Assembly: GCF_014145675.1 (NCBI RefSeq)
Contig: NZ_JACGZW010000002.1
Location: forward strand, 806,001-870,000
Length of the DNA: 64,000 nt
Source of the DNA: Amycolatopsis dendrobii
Lineage (GTDB): Bacteria; Actinomycetota; Actinomycetes; Mycobacteriales; Pseudonocardiaceae
Direction of reading: 5' to 3'
Part shown: positions 43,196 to 52,097 of the stretch, one piece after another
Numbering within the stretch: the stretch's first letter is position 1
Layout of the letters: each line of letters starts with the position of its first letter
The notes under the pieces: generated by a model
What the model saw: the letters and a program-made list of their open reading frames with translations, nothing else
Told to the model about the DNA's origin: nothing
Database searches by the model: none
Program-made: the position numbers and the translations under genes

Positions 43196-43978
43196 CTACA
43201 CCACGAACCCGAGCCGTCGTGAGACCTCCTGTCCCACCTGCACCACCCCCCGAACCGCGGCCTTCCGTTTCTCCCCAACCAGTTGCCGCGCAAACCCGGT
43301 CACCCCAACAGCCCCAGCAACAGCCCCCTCGGCATCGAAGAACGGCGCCGCAAGGCAGGCGATCTCAGCCTGCTCCTCCTCGCTCTCGATCGCATACCCA
43401 TCCGCCCGCACCTTGGCCAGCAACGCCAAAAACTGGCCCGCATCAGGAGCCGCGGCCTTAGGCCCGACCCCGCGCGAAAGGCGGGACAGCAACGGCTTCA
43501 GCTCGGCCTCCGGAAGATGCGCGGCAATGGCCCGGCCCAGTGCGGTCAGGTCGAACGGTGCGACCTTCCCCCGATAAGTGTCGAACTGAACAAAACCGGG
43601 CGTAGACGCTTTGGCCACATAGACCACCGAAGCGTCCTCCAGGATCCCCACATGCGCGGGCATGCCGAGGCTTTCCGCGAGACGTCGCAGGTCGGCTTGG
43701 ACGAGCGACGGCAGGTCGACCTTGCGCACCAGTTCGATGGCCAAGCCGTACAACCGCAGGGTGGGGCGCCAGAAGTGGCTCCGGCCGACGACCCGGCGCA
43801 CGGCGTAACCCCGCTGCTCCAGCGTGTAAGCGATGGAAGCGCAGGTGGCGAGCGGCACCCCGGCGGCCTTCGCGAGGGCGGTCAGCGTCAGCGGTTCCTC
43901 GGCGCGCACTAGCGCTTCCAGCACGGTCAGCGTCCGGTCCGCGGCCGGCGAGGCTGCTTTGCCCGATGCGTCGCTCAT
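43196..43978 (-). CDS. IclR-family transcriptional regulator of the catabolic operon
   Basis: 260 residues. N-terminal winged helix LTVLEALVRAEEPLTLTALAKAAGVPLATCASIAYTLEQRGYAVRR, then the IclR effector domain (YVAKASTPGFVQFDTYRGKVAPFDLTALGRAIAAHLP ... IACLAAPFFDAEGAVAGAVGVTG). It lies upstream of, and in the same direction as, the creatininase operon and is the nearest regulator to its 19-bp palindrome. The SUKH-3 island now separates the two. IclR proteins repress or activate catabolic genes with the pathway substrate as signal. Confidence 0.93.
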   Translation of the reverse strand: MSDASGKAASPAADRTLTVLEALVRAEEPLTLTALAKAAGVPLATCASIAYTLEQRGYAVRRVVGRSHFWRPTLRLYGLAIELVRKVDLPSLVQADLRRLAESLGMPAHVGILEDASVVYVAKASTPGFVQFDTYRGKVAPFDLTALGRAIAAHLPEAELKPLLSRLSRGVGPKAAAPDAGQFLALLAKVRADGYAIESEEEQAEIACLAAPFFDAEGAVAGAVGVTGFARQLVGEKRKAAVRGVVQVGQEVSRRLGFVV

Positions 43979-44033
43979 CCGGCATCAACCTTTCGGATAC
44001 CTGTAGTCATCTTCGGAACACGGTAGCGTCCGG

Positions 44034-44477
44034 TCATCCGGCTGGCTCGATGCGCGCGATCGTCTCCTCGGCCCACGATCGGATGGCTTCGGCCTGGGCG
44101 GGGGTCAATTCATCGAGGAAGTGGCGGCGAATGTTGCTGCCGTGGACCACCAGGGCCTCCTGGATGACCGAGCGGCCGTAGGCGGTGAGGGCGATTCCGG
44201 TGCGCCGTCCGCTGGGGCCGCTGCGGGCCGGGGTGACCAGGTCGCGCGACTCCATTCTGGTCAGCTGGTGCGAGACCCGGCTCTTCTCCCAGCCGAGGGC
44301 TTCGACCAGGTCGGCGACGCGCGTCTCGTGGCCGGGGATGCGCCAGAGGGTCACCAAAACGCTGAACTCGGCCTTCGAGATGCCGCATTCCCGCTGCAGT
44401 CCGCGATCCAGTTCGCGGGTGAGCAGACGTTGCGCGCGCACCCACGCGTTCCACAGCTCCCAGTCCTCGGGGGTCAT
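44034..44477 (-). CDS. MarR-family regulator, represses the divergent amidohydrolase
   Basis: 147 residues. MarR winged helix: GISKAEFSVLVTLWRIPGHETRVADLVEALGWEKSRVSHQLTRMESRDLV, wing SGPSGRRTGIALTAYG, then C-terminal dimer helices. The divergent 79 bp to the amidohydrolase start contain two AGTTGA...TCAACT operators. The inducer is probably the amidohydrolase substrate. Confidence 0.94.
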   Translation of the reverse strand: MTPEDWELWNAWVRAQRLLTRELDRGLQRECGISKAEFSVLVTLWRIPGHETRVADLVEALGWEKSRVSHQLTRMESRDLVTPARSGPSGRRTGIALTAYGRSVIQEALVVHGSNIRRHFLDELTPAQAEAIRSWAEETIARIEPAG

Positions 44478-44498
44478 GAACAGGGAGCGTACCTGGGC

Positions 44499-44543
44499 AG
44501 TTGACTCATCAACTTCAGCGACTCTAGAGTTGATGCATCAACT
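44499..44543. promoter_or_regulatory. Paired MarR operators (AGTTGA-N4-TCAACT twice)
   Basis: AGTTGATGCATCAACT at 44528-44543 is a perfect 16-bp palindrome; AGTTGACTCATCAACT at 44499-44514 shares both six-base arms. They are 29 bp apart (centre to centre) and fill the gap between the MarR start (44477) and the amidohydrolase start (44557). Confidence 0.78.
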
Positions 44544-44556
44544 TTGGGGAGGGTTC

Positions 44557-45792
44557 ATGCGGACGCTGATCCAGAACGGGCACGTGGTCAGCCTCGATCC
44601 AGCCATAAGAGATCTTCCGCGCGGAGACGTGCTGATCGAGGACGGGCGGATCGCGGCGGTCGGGACCGCGATCCAGGCCGACGCCGAGGTTGTCGACGCC
44701 TCGGGCAAGATCGTCCTGCCGGGGTTCGTGGATACGCATCGGCACACCTGGCAAACGGCATTTCGCGGGATCGGCGCGAACTGGACGTTCGCGGAATACC
44801 GCGAAACCGTGCATGAGCGGCTCAGGCCGCATTACCGGCCGGAGGACGTGTACCTCGGCAACTTGCTGGGACGGCTCGAAGCGCTGAACTCGGGCGTGAC
44901 GACGATGCTCGACTGGTTCCACTGTTCCGACCGGCCGGAGAACGCCGACGCGGCGATCGACGCGCTCCAGGAGGCTCCCGGAAGGTCGATCTTCTGTTAC
45001 AGCGCGATGGATCCAGCCGACACGGCCCGCGTGCGGAAGCGGCTGCCTGGCGACGAGATGGCGTTCGGGCTGCGCGGGCCGATGGTGACCACAATGGACA
45101 CCACGGCGGCTGATGTCGCGTTGGCGAGGGAGCTTGGGCTCAGGGTGAGCGTGCACCTCCACCGCGCGGCCTGCGCTTCGGTTCCCGAGATGCACGAACG
45201 AAAACTGCTTGACGACCGTACGACGATAGTTCACGGCAACGGTCTCACCGACGAACAGCTGGCGATCCTCGCGGGCGCGGGATGTTCGGTGACGCTCAGC
45301 CCGGACGTCGAGCTGAAGATGGGGTTCGGGTGGCCGGAAACCGGACGTCTGCTGACGGCTGGGATCCGGCCGTCGCTGTCCGTTGACGACTGTCCGTCCG
45401 CTGGGGGTGACATGTTTTCGGCTATGCGTACGGCGTTCGCCGCGCAGCGCGGTCTTGACGGCGCTCTGGTCGCGCGCGATCTGCTTGAGTTCGCCACTGT
45501 GGACGGTGCTCGGACGTGTGGGCGGGGAGATCGGGCCGGGAGCATCAGCGTCGGCAAGGACGCGGATCTGGTGCTCGTCGACGCGGAGGACCTGTCGGTG
45601 TTCCCGGTCGGCGATCCGGTGTCCACAGTGGTCACCGCTGCGCATCCGGGCGTGGTGGACAGCGTTTTCGTCGGGGGCAAGGCAGTCAAGCGGGGCGGCC
45701 GGTTGCTGGGAGTGGATGTGCCGAAGCTCAGGACCAGGCTGCTGGAATCTCGCGACCGGATCGCGGCGGCGGCCGGATTGGTGATCGGGTGA
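44557..45792 (+). CDS. Amidohydrolase (ATZ/TRZ-type deaminase-like)
   Basis: 411 residues. Imidazolonepropionase/cytosine-deaminase-type metal barrel: LIEDGRIAAVG leader, PGFVDTHRHTWQTAFRGI, VSVHLHRAAC, TIVHGNGLTDEQ, PSLSVDDCPSAGGDMF and the closing RAGSISVGKDADLVLVDAE. Such enzymes deaminate or hydrolyse N-heterocycles (chlorotriazines, 8-oxoguanine, methylthioadenosine). Strong GGGGAGGG ahead of ATG 44557. Start region is bound by the MarR operators. The following acetyltransferase overlaps its stop (GTGA). Confidence 0.93.
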   Translation: MRTLIQNGHVVSLDPAIRDLPRGDVLIEDGRIAAVGTAIQADAEVVDASGKIVLPGFVDTHRHTWQTAFRGIGANWTFAEYRETVHERLRPHYRPEDVYLGNLLGRLEALNSGVTTMLDWFHCSDRPENADAAIDALQEAPGRSIFCYSAMDPADTARVRKRLPGDEMAFGLRGPMVTTMDTTAADVALARELGLRVSVHLHRAACASVPEMHERKLLDDRTTIVHGNGLTDEQLAILAGAGCSVTLSPDVELKMGFGWPETGRLLTAGIRPSLSVDDCPSAGGDMFSAMRTAFAAQRGLDGALVARDLLEFATVDGARTCGRGDRAGSISVGKDADLVLVDAEDLSVFPVGDPVSTVVTAAHPGVVDSVFVGGKAVKRGGRLLGVDVPKLRTRLLESRDRIAAAAGLVIG

Positions 45793-46343
45793 AAGTTCTG
45801 GAGACGGATCGGTTGCTGTTGCGGCGGTTTACCGAAGCCGACGTCGAGAATCTGGTGTGGCTCGACAGCGATCCGCGCGTGATGCGGTTTCTCACCGGCG
45901 AGCCGACGCCTCGCGCCGAGATCGAGCAGAAGGTGCTGCCTGGGATTCTCGGCGATTACGAACGCGGGCCTGCCGGGCGGTGGGCGGCGATCGAAAAGGC
46001 GACCGGCGAGTTCATCGGCTGGATTTCCTTGCAGCCGCCGGCGGACGGCAGCACGGCCGAGCTGGAACTCGGCTATCGGCTGGCGGCGACGGCCTGGGGT
46101 CGCGGGTATGCGACGGAAGGGGCCCGGGCGGCGATCCGCAAAGGATTCACCGAACTGGGCACGCAGCGGGTGTGGGCGCAGACGATGGCGGTGAACACCC
46201 CGTCGCGGCGGGTGATGGAACGGTCCGGGTTGACTTACGTACGCACGTTCCACCTGCACTTCGACGATCCGTTGCCGGGCACGGAACACGGTGAGGTCGA
46301 GTACGCGTTGACCCGGGAAGCGTGGGCCCGCGGCGCGGACTGA
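45789..46343 (+). CDS. GNAT acetyltransferase (RimJ/RimL-type)
   Basis: 184 residues from GTG 45789, coupled to the amidohydrolase. GNAT core: LETDRLLLRRFTEADVENLVWL, WAAIEKATGEFIGWISL, ELELGYRLAATAWGRGYATEGARAAI (acetyl-CoA loop RGYATE) and VNTPSRRVMERSGLTYVRT. It transfers acetyl from acetyl-CoA to an amine; co-expression with a MarR-controlled amidohydrolase hints at detoxification of an amine. Confidence 0.9.
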   Translation: MKVLETDRLLLRRFTEADVENLVWLDSDPRVMRFLTGEPTPRAEIEQKVLPGILGDYERGPAGRWAAIEKATGEFIGWISLQPPADGSTAELELGYRLAATAWGRGYATEGARAAIRKGFTELGTQRVWAQTMAVNTPSRRVMERSGLTYVRTFHLHFDDPLPGTEHGEVEYALTREAWARGAD

Positions 46344-46438
46344 TCCGGGTGCTGAAGCAGGGCAGGACTCGTGCCCTCCCGCCCATTCCGCCGGGTGCAC
46401 GAGTACGGCATCCTTTTCGTCCGGAATACACTCGCCGG

Positions 46439-47530
46439 GTGATCAACCTCCCGCGGGTCCCGAAAGCACGGCACGCGGTGTTCCCGCTGCTCGGGCTGGT
46501 GCTCTTCGCGGGATCGCTGCTGCCGTCCCTGCAGATGTTCGGCACGCAGTTCGGCGGGCTGCCGTCGAGGCCGTTCGACGCGCTGGCGGTCGGGGCGGTC
46601 GCACTGCAGTCGTTGTCGCTCGCCGGATGCCGCCGGTGGCCGGTCGCGGTGCTCGCGCTGGTGGCGGCCGGGTTCGCGATCGACCAGCTGTGCGGTTACC
46701 ACTCGTTCGCGGGCTCGGCTTTGCCGGTCGCGGTGCTCAACGCGGGCTGGCGGGCGGACCGGGGACGGCGCGCGGCAGCGATCGGGTCCACCGTGGCGTA
46801 TCTGCTGTTCGTGGCGGCGTTTCCGCTGCGTGGCGGCGGGGAACCGGCGGCGGGAGTGGTCGCGTTCTACCTGTCGCTGGTCGTCGTGTGGGGGATCGGG
46901 GCGTGGCTGCGCTCCACTCGCGCCACGGAGGCCGAACGGCGCCGCCGGGTGGCCGAGGAAACGCGCGCGGCCGAACGGACGCGGATCGCTCGCGAGTTGC
47001 ACGACGTAGTGACGCATCATGTGACGGCGATGGTCGTGCAGACCGAATCCGCGCGGTATCTCGCCGGCGAGCAGCTCGACCAGACCCTCGCCACGGTCAG
47101 CGGCACCGGCCGCCAAGCCATCGCTGAGCTGCGGAATCTGCTCGACGTGCTCAACCCCGGCGGCCAGCCTGTCCTCGGGCTCGACACGCTGGTCGAGCAG
47201 ACGCGGCGCGCCGGGCAGCCGGTGGAGTTCACCGAGGTGGGCACTCCCGGGGCAGCGGGCGTGGCACCGGTGGCGTACCGGGTCGTGCAGGAAGCGCTGA
47301 CCAATGCGCTCAAACACGCGCACGGCAGCCCGACGTCGGTCCAGGTCCGGCATGGCGAGGGGGACATCACCGTGGAAGTCCGTACCGACAGCGAGGCCGA
47401 CCTGGCGGTCGGCGGCAGCGGACGCGGGCTGGCCGGGCTGCGCGACCGGGTCGGCGACGTCGGCGGCGACTTCGCCGCGGGGCGCGGCGAGAGCGGCGGG
47501 TTCTGCGTCCGGGCCCGGATTCCGGCGTGA
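46439..47530 (+). CDS. NarL-type sensor histidine kinase
   Basis: 363 residues from GTG 46439. An N-terminal block of membrane helices (about 14-32, 40-60, 65-85, 98-118 and 125-145) forms an intramembrane sensor. HisKA_3 has the phosphorylated His in ARELHDVVTHHVTAM, and HATPase_c has EALTNALKHAHG and RGLAGLRDRVGDVGGDF. No large extracytoplasmic loop, so it senses membrane-borne signals. Coupled to the response regulator by a GTGA overlap. Confidence 0.93.
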   Translation: MINLPRVPKARHAVFPLLGLVLFAGSLLPSLQMFGTQFGGLPSRPFDALAVGAVALQSLSLAGCRRWPVAVLALVAAGFAIDQLCGYHSFAGSALPVAVLNAGWRADRGRRAAAIGSTVAYLLFVAAFPLRGGGEPAAGVVAFYLSLVVVWGIGAWLRSTRATEAERRRRVAEETRAAERTRIARELHDVVTHHVTAMVVQTESARYLAGEQLDQTLATVSGTGRQAIAELRNLLDVLNPGGQPVLGLDTLVEQTRRAGQPVEFTEVGTPGAAGVAPVAYRVVQEALTNALKHAHGSPTSVQVRHGEGDITVEVRTDSEADLAVGGSGRGLAGLRDRVGDVGGDFAAGRGESGGFCVRARIPA

Positions 47531-48186
47531 GGGCGCCGTTGCGGGTCCTCGTGGCCGACGATCAGGCATTGATCCGCACCGGGCTGGTGACGATCATCGA
47601 CGCGCAGCCGGACCTGGAGGTCGCGGGCGAATGCGGCGACGGGAAGGCCGCGGTCGAGCTGGCTCGCGAGCTGAGCCCGGACGTCGTCGTGATGGACGTG
47701 CGGATGCCGGTGCTCGACGGCATCACCGCGACCCGGCTGCTGGCCGGAGCCGACGTCGCGGCCCCGGTGAAAGTGCTGGTGGTGACCAACTTCAACCTCG
47801 ACGAGAACGTCTACCAGGCGTTGCGCGCCGGGGCCGCCGGATTCCTGCTCAAGGACGCTCCGCCGGACCAGTTGCTGCACGGGATCCGGACCGTCGCGTC
47901 CGGCGCGGCGCTGCTCGACCCCGAGGTGACGCGCGAGCTCGTCGGCCGGTACGCCACCCGGATCCGCCCCGCTGCCGCGGATCCGGGTGACCTCCCGCTG
48001 GCCCCGCGCGAACTGGAAGTCCTCCGCCTGGTCGCGGAGGGCCTTTCCAACAACGAAATCGCCGCGGCGCTCGTGCTCAGCCAGGAGACGGTGAAGACTT
48101 ACGTTTCGCGCATGCTCGCGAAACTCGGCGTCCGCGACCGGGTGCAGGCGGTCGTTTACGCTTATCGGCACGGACTGGCTGATTAA
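47527..48186 (+). CDS. NarL/FixJ response regulator
   Basis: 219 residues. Receiver: VLVADDQALIRTG, phospho-acceptor in VVVMDVRMPVLDG, Lys in GFLLKDAPPDQ. LuxR-type output helix-turn-helix: LAPRELEVLRLVAEGLSNNEIAAALVLSQETVKTYVSRML. Partner of the preceding kinase. GTG 47527 overlaps the kinase stop. The stop overlaps that of the convergent hydrolase by four bases. Confidence 0.95.
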   Translation: MRAPLRVLVADDQALIRTGLVTIIDAQPDLEVAGECGDGKAAVELARELSPDVVVMDVRMPVLDGITATRLLAGADVAAPVKVLVVTNFNLDENVYQALRAGAAGFLLKDAPPDQLLHGIRTVASGAALLDPEVTRELVGRYATRIRPAAADPGDLPLAPRELEVLRLVAEGLSNNEIAAALVLSQETVKTYVSRMLAKLGVRDRVQAVVYAYRHGLAD

Positions 48187-49058
48187 CCCGCGACTCGCGC
48201 GGCGACGTCCTCGATTTCCCGGACGGCGACGTCCGGCTGGTCCTGGTAAATGTAGTGCCCGCTGGTTTTCGCGATGGTCAGTTTGCTGCGGGTGGAAATC
48301 GCGAGCCACTTCACCTGGCCCTCGGTCCAGGCTCGTTCCAACCCTGGGCCGTACTGCGGCAGTTGCGCGAGGTATTCCTGCCCGTGCTTGATCACCTCGA
48401 CCGGAATGTCCCCGGCGGATTTCACGTCCGCGTCCGCGACGACCAGTTTTTCCGGGCTTTCGCCCTTGAAGACCGCCAGGGTCTGCGTGCGGAGCCCGGC
48501 CGCGTCCCCGGTGGCGCCGGCCGGGATTTCCCGGACCAGATCCGCCTCCTGTGTCGGCGAGGTGGCGTCCATCAGCACCAGGCCCTTGACCTTGTCCTGG
48601 TGGTCGGGGGCGTACCGGGCGGCGATCAGCCCGCCGAGCGAATGCCCGGCCAGCACGACCGGCGAATCCGGGGCGAGCTGGCCGATGACGCCGGTCAGCA
48701 CCTTTCCGGTGGTCTCGAAGGTCTGCGGACCGGCAGGCTGGTCGCTGCCGCCCGCACCGAGCCGGTCGTAGGAGCACACCCGGTTCTTCTTGCCGAGCGT
48801 TTCCTGAAGACCGGCGAATTTGTCCAGTGCGTCGCCGCCGCCGTGCAGCAGAATGACGACCGGTTTTCCTTTTTCGAGCGTTCCCGAGCAGGATACGTTC
48901 ACCGATTTTCCGGCTGCGGTGATTTTCTTCGCGCCGGTGAAAGCGGCCTGACTGGCCGGTGCGCTGCCCGGTGCCGGATCCGCTTCCGTATCCTCGTCGC
49001 AAGCCGTCAAAAGCAGACAAGCCGCGATCACCGCCGCGGTTCCCCCGGCCTTGTGCAT
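48183..49058 (-). CDS. Lipoprotein alpha/beta-hydrolase
   Basis: 291 residues. Signal peptide with lipobox LLLTAC at about 16-21. Hydrolase fold: oxyanion region VILLHGGGDALDKF, nucleophile Ser in VVLAGHSLGGLIAARY, Asp in VLMDATSPTQEAD and His in KTSGHYIYQDQPD near the end. It is anchored outside the membrane and could cleave esters or amides; tripeptidyl or lipase activity is possible. ATG 49058 has AAGGGG upstream; an in-frame ATG at 49073 is alternative. It faces the PKS cluster regulator. Confidence 0.88.
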   Translation of the reverse strand: MHKAGGTAAVIAACLLLTACDEDTEADPAPGSAPASQAAFTGAKKITAAGKSVNVSCSGTLEKGKPVVILLHGGGDALDKFAGLQETLGKKNRVCSYDRLGAGGSDQPAGPQTFETTGKVLTGVIGQLAPDSPVVLAGHSLGGLIAARYAPDHQDKVKGLVLMDATSPTQEADLVREIPAGATGDAAGLRTQTLAVFKGESPEKLVVADADVKSAGDIPVEVIKHGQEYLAQLPQYGPGLERAWTEGQVKWLAISTRSKLTIAKTSGHYIYQDQPDVAVREIEDVAARVAG

Positions 49059-49179
49059 CGAATACCCCTTCATGGCCGAAAACGGTACTGACCCGGCGGC
49101 GCGGAATCGTCCCCGCGCGGTGGACACCTGCGGGTAGCTCTCCTGGGGGACACCGGGAGAGCTGTCTTAAACTCTCGGT

Positions 49180-52044
49180 ATGTCATCGGGTGCCGTGCGA
49201 ACCGGCCGGGGAGGGGCGGAGCGCGAGCCCGGGTCCCGGCTGGAGTTCGCGGTGCTCGGGCCGGTCCGCGGCTGGTACGGCGGGCAGCCGCTGGAGCTCG
49301 GGCCGGTGCTGCGGACGACGATGCTGGTCGCGCTGCTGCTGCGGCCGGACGTGACGGTCAGCCGGGCCGAGCTGGTCGACCGGGTGTGGGGCGAGCGTCC
49401 GCCGGAGAGCGACGGCGTGCCCGGCTACATCTACCAGCTGCGGAAATCCCTGGCCGCGGGTGGCGCGGACGCGAAATCCGTGCTCCGGACCGATCCGGGC
49501 GGGTACCGGTTCGCCGGGGCGGGCGTCGGGGTGGACGCCGTGCGGGTCGAAGAGATCGCCGCCCGGGCCAAGAAAGCCGCTGGGACCGGTGCGCTCGCCG
49601 CTGCCGCCGAGGGATACGGACAGGCGCTGGCCTTCTACGAGGGCGTTCCGCTGGCCGGGCTGCCCGGCCCGTTCGCCGAACGGGAGCGGAGGCGGTTCGC
49701 CGAACGCCGCGTCGGGCTGGTCGAGGGCCGGACGGACGCGTTGATCCGGCTGGGCGACTACGCGTCGGCGATCAGCGAGGTGTCGGCGCTGCTTGCCGAG
49801 CATCCGGACCGCGAACCGCTGACCGGGCTGCTCATGCGGGCCCTTTACGGGGCCGGCCGGCAGAGCGACGCGCTCGGCACCTGGCGCGAGTTCCGCGTCC
49901 GGATGCGCGATGAGCTGGGACTCGAACCCAGTGAAGACCTGCGTCGCGTGCACGAGGCGGTGCTGCGCGGTGATGACGGAGCACTCGGCGTCGCGGCGCG
50001 GCCAGCCGCGGTGCCCAGGATCCGCGACGAACTGCCGCACGACGTCGGCGAGCTGGCCGGACGCGACGACGAACTCGCCAGGCTCGCCGCGCCGGGGAGT
50101 GCGGTGTCAGCGGTGGACGGGGTGCCCGGGGCCGGGAAGACGGCGCTGGCGGTGCGCGCCGCCCAGTTGCTGCGCGAGGAACACCCCGACGGTTGCCTTT
50201 TCGTCGGCCTGCACGGGCACAGCACCAGCCGGGCCCCGCTCGCTCCGGTGCGAGTGGTGCGCCGGCTGCTGCGTTCGGCCGGCGTGAACGACCAAAACAT
50301 TCCGGACGACCTGGACGAATTGTCCGCGAACTGGCGTGCCGCCACCGCGCCGCTGCGCCTGGTTTTGGTGCTGGACGACGCGGTCAGCGCTGAGCAGGTC
50401 CGCCCCCTGCTGCCCGGCGGAACCGGGAGCCGGGTGCTGATCACCAGCCGTCGGCGACTGCCCGGGTTGGACGTCGAACGCCGGATTTCCTTGGGCCCGT
50501 TGACTTCCGACGCCGCGGCTGGCTTGCTGAGCCGGATCGTCGGCCCGGCGCGCGCGAGCCAGGAACGCGAGGCCGTGCGCGAACTGGCCAGCCTGTGCGG
50601 ACGTCTTCCGCTCGCCCTGCGCATCGCGGGTGCGCGGCTGCAGAACCGTCCGATGTGGACTTTCCGGGACCTGGCGGACCGGCTCGCCGACGACACCAGC
50701 CGGCTCGGTGAACTGACCGCTGAGGAACGCAGTGTCGAGGCCGCTTTCCGGCTCTCCTACGACCAGCTTCCGGCTGACACGCAACGCGCTTTCCGCACCC
50801 TGGGCCGCGCGCCCGCACCGGAATTCGACGAGTTGGTGCTCGCCGCGATGCTTGGCTGCTCCCGGCGTGCCGCGGAAAGCGTGCTCGAGGATCTGGTCGA
50901 CGCGAACCTGGTGCAAGCGCCCGCCGCGGGCCGGTACCGGATGCACGACCTGGTCGCGGTCTACGCGCGCCGCCTCGCCGCCGACGAACCCGACGTCGCC
51001 AGCGGACTGGGGGTCTACCTGCACGCCTGCCGCGCCGCGAGCGAATGGGGCGAACCCGGTTTCCCCAGCGGCCCGGTGCCCACCGACTCGCCGTTTTCCG
51101 GACTGGTGGACGCGTCAGCGTGGCTGGACGAGGCAGGTGATTTGGTGGAAGTCGTCTCGTCCGCCGTCGCCGCGGGCCATCCGGACTACGCGTGCTGGAT
51201 CGCCGAAGGAGCCGTCGATTACCTCGTGCGGCGCATTCGGTACCGCGAATGCGTTGCCCTGCTGGAAGTCGCTTTGTCCGAAGCGGACAATGTGGCGGAC
51301 CGGCGAATGGCGACGGCGCTGCGATTCGGACTCGGCTGGGCACACCTCGCACTGGGCGATTCCGTCCAGGCCAGGCAATGGTGTGAAGACGGACTCCGGA
51401 TCAGCCGGGAAAACGGCGACCGCCGGGAAACCGCGCGGGGCCTGTGCGGGCTGGGAATGGTCACGATGCTCGCCGGGCCGTTGGACGAAGCGGAACAGGT
51501 GCTGACCGAGGCTCGCACGCTGGCCGCGGAAGTGGCGGACAGCTGGCTGGTCGAACGGGCGGTGTCCGGACTGGGGTACGTGTATTTCAAGCAGGGTGAA
51601 TACGAACGCTCGCTGGCCTGTTTCGCCGAATCGCGAGAAGTCGCGGTCTCAACCGGAAATCCGGCGATGCTGGGCCGGGTGTCCAGTCATATCGGCAGCG
51701 TCCGGCTGCATCTGGGCCGCCCGGCGGAGGCGGCGGAACCCTTGCGTGAAGCGGTCGAATTGGCCGAGCGGGTCGACGACCGGTTGCTGCTGGTGAGTTC
51801 CTTGTCGCGGCTTGGGTCCGCGGAGCAGGAACTGGGGAGTCTGGACCTGGCGCTTTCGTATCATTTGCGGGCGCTGGGGGCGTTGACCGACCAGATGTCG
51901 CCGTGGGCGGAAATCGAGGTCCGGAACCGGCTGGGGGCTTGCCGGCAGGCCCGGGGCGAGGAGGAGGCGGCGAGCGAGCAGTTCGATCTCGCCGCGGCGG
52001 TGGTGGCCGGGCTGGACCAGCAGTCGGCAAGCGAGATTACGTGA
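49180..52044 (+). CDS. SARP-family pathway regulator (AfsR-type, with NB-ARC and TPR)
   Basis: 954 residues. N-terminal OmpR-like winged helix (about 20-115; LEFAVLGPVRGWYGGQPLEL, LVDRVWGERPPES, YIYQLRKSL), bacterial transcriptional-activation domain (about 120-265; YEGVPLAGLPGPFAERER, DREPLTGLLMRALYGAGR), NB-ARC ATPase with Walker A GVPGAGKTALA (about 314-324) and Walker B LRLVLVLDDA, then TPR repeats at about 650-950 (LGMVTMLAGPLDEAEQVL, RLGSAEQELGSLDLALSYH). SARPs activate antibiotic clusters by binding direct repeats near -35 boxes. Located left of the PKS genes, it is the probable cluster activator. Confidence 0.93.
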   Translation: MSSGAVRTGRGGAEREPGSRLEFAVLGPVRGWYGGQPLELGPVLRTTMLVALLLRPDVTVSRAELVDRVWGERPPESDGVPGYIYQLRKSLAAGGADAKSVLRTDPGGYRFAGAGVGVDAVRVEEIAARAKKAAGTGALAAAAEGYGQALAFYEGVPLAGLPGPFAERERRRFAERRVGLVEGRTDALIRLGDYASAISEVSALLAEHPDREPLTGLLMRALYGAGRQSDALGTWREFRVRMRDELGLEPSEDLRRVHEAVLRGDDGALGVAARPAAVPRIRDELPHDVGELAGRDDELARLAAPGSAVSAVDGVPGAGKTALAVRAAQLLREEHPDGCLFVGLHGHSTSRAPLAPVRVVRRLLRSAGVNDQNIPDDLDELSANWRAATAPLRLVLVLDDAVSAEQVRPLLPGGTGSRVLITSRRRLPGLDVERRISLGPLTSDAAAGLLSRIVGPARASQEREAVRELASLCGRLPLALRIAGARLQNRPMWTFRDLADRLADDTSRLGELTAEERSVEAAFRLSYDQLPADTQRAFRTLGRAPAPEFDELVLAAMLGCSRRAAESVLEDLVDANLVQAPAAGRYRMHDLVAVYARRLAADEPDVASGLGVYLHACRAASEWGEPGFPSGPVPTDSPFSGLVDASAWLDEAGDLVEVVSSAVAAGHPDYACWIAEGAVDYLVRRIRYRECVALLEVALSEADNVADRRMATALRFGLGWAHLALGDSVQARQWCEDGLRISRENGDRRETARGLCGLGMVTMLAGPLDEAEQVLTEARTLAAEVADSWLVERAVSGLGYVYFKQGEYERSLACFAESREVAVSTGNPAMLGRVSSHIGSVRLHLGRPAEAAEPLREAVELAERVDDRLLLVSSLSRLGSAEQELGSLDLALSYHLRALGALTDQMSPWAEIEVRNRLGACRQARGEEEAASEQFDLAAAVVAGLDQQSASEIT

Positions 52045-52097
52045 GCCAGCAAGAAAAGTAACGCCAATATTTCTCCGCAGGGACGAGCGACACATTG

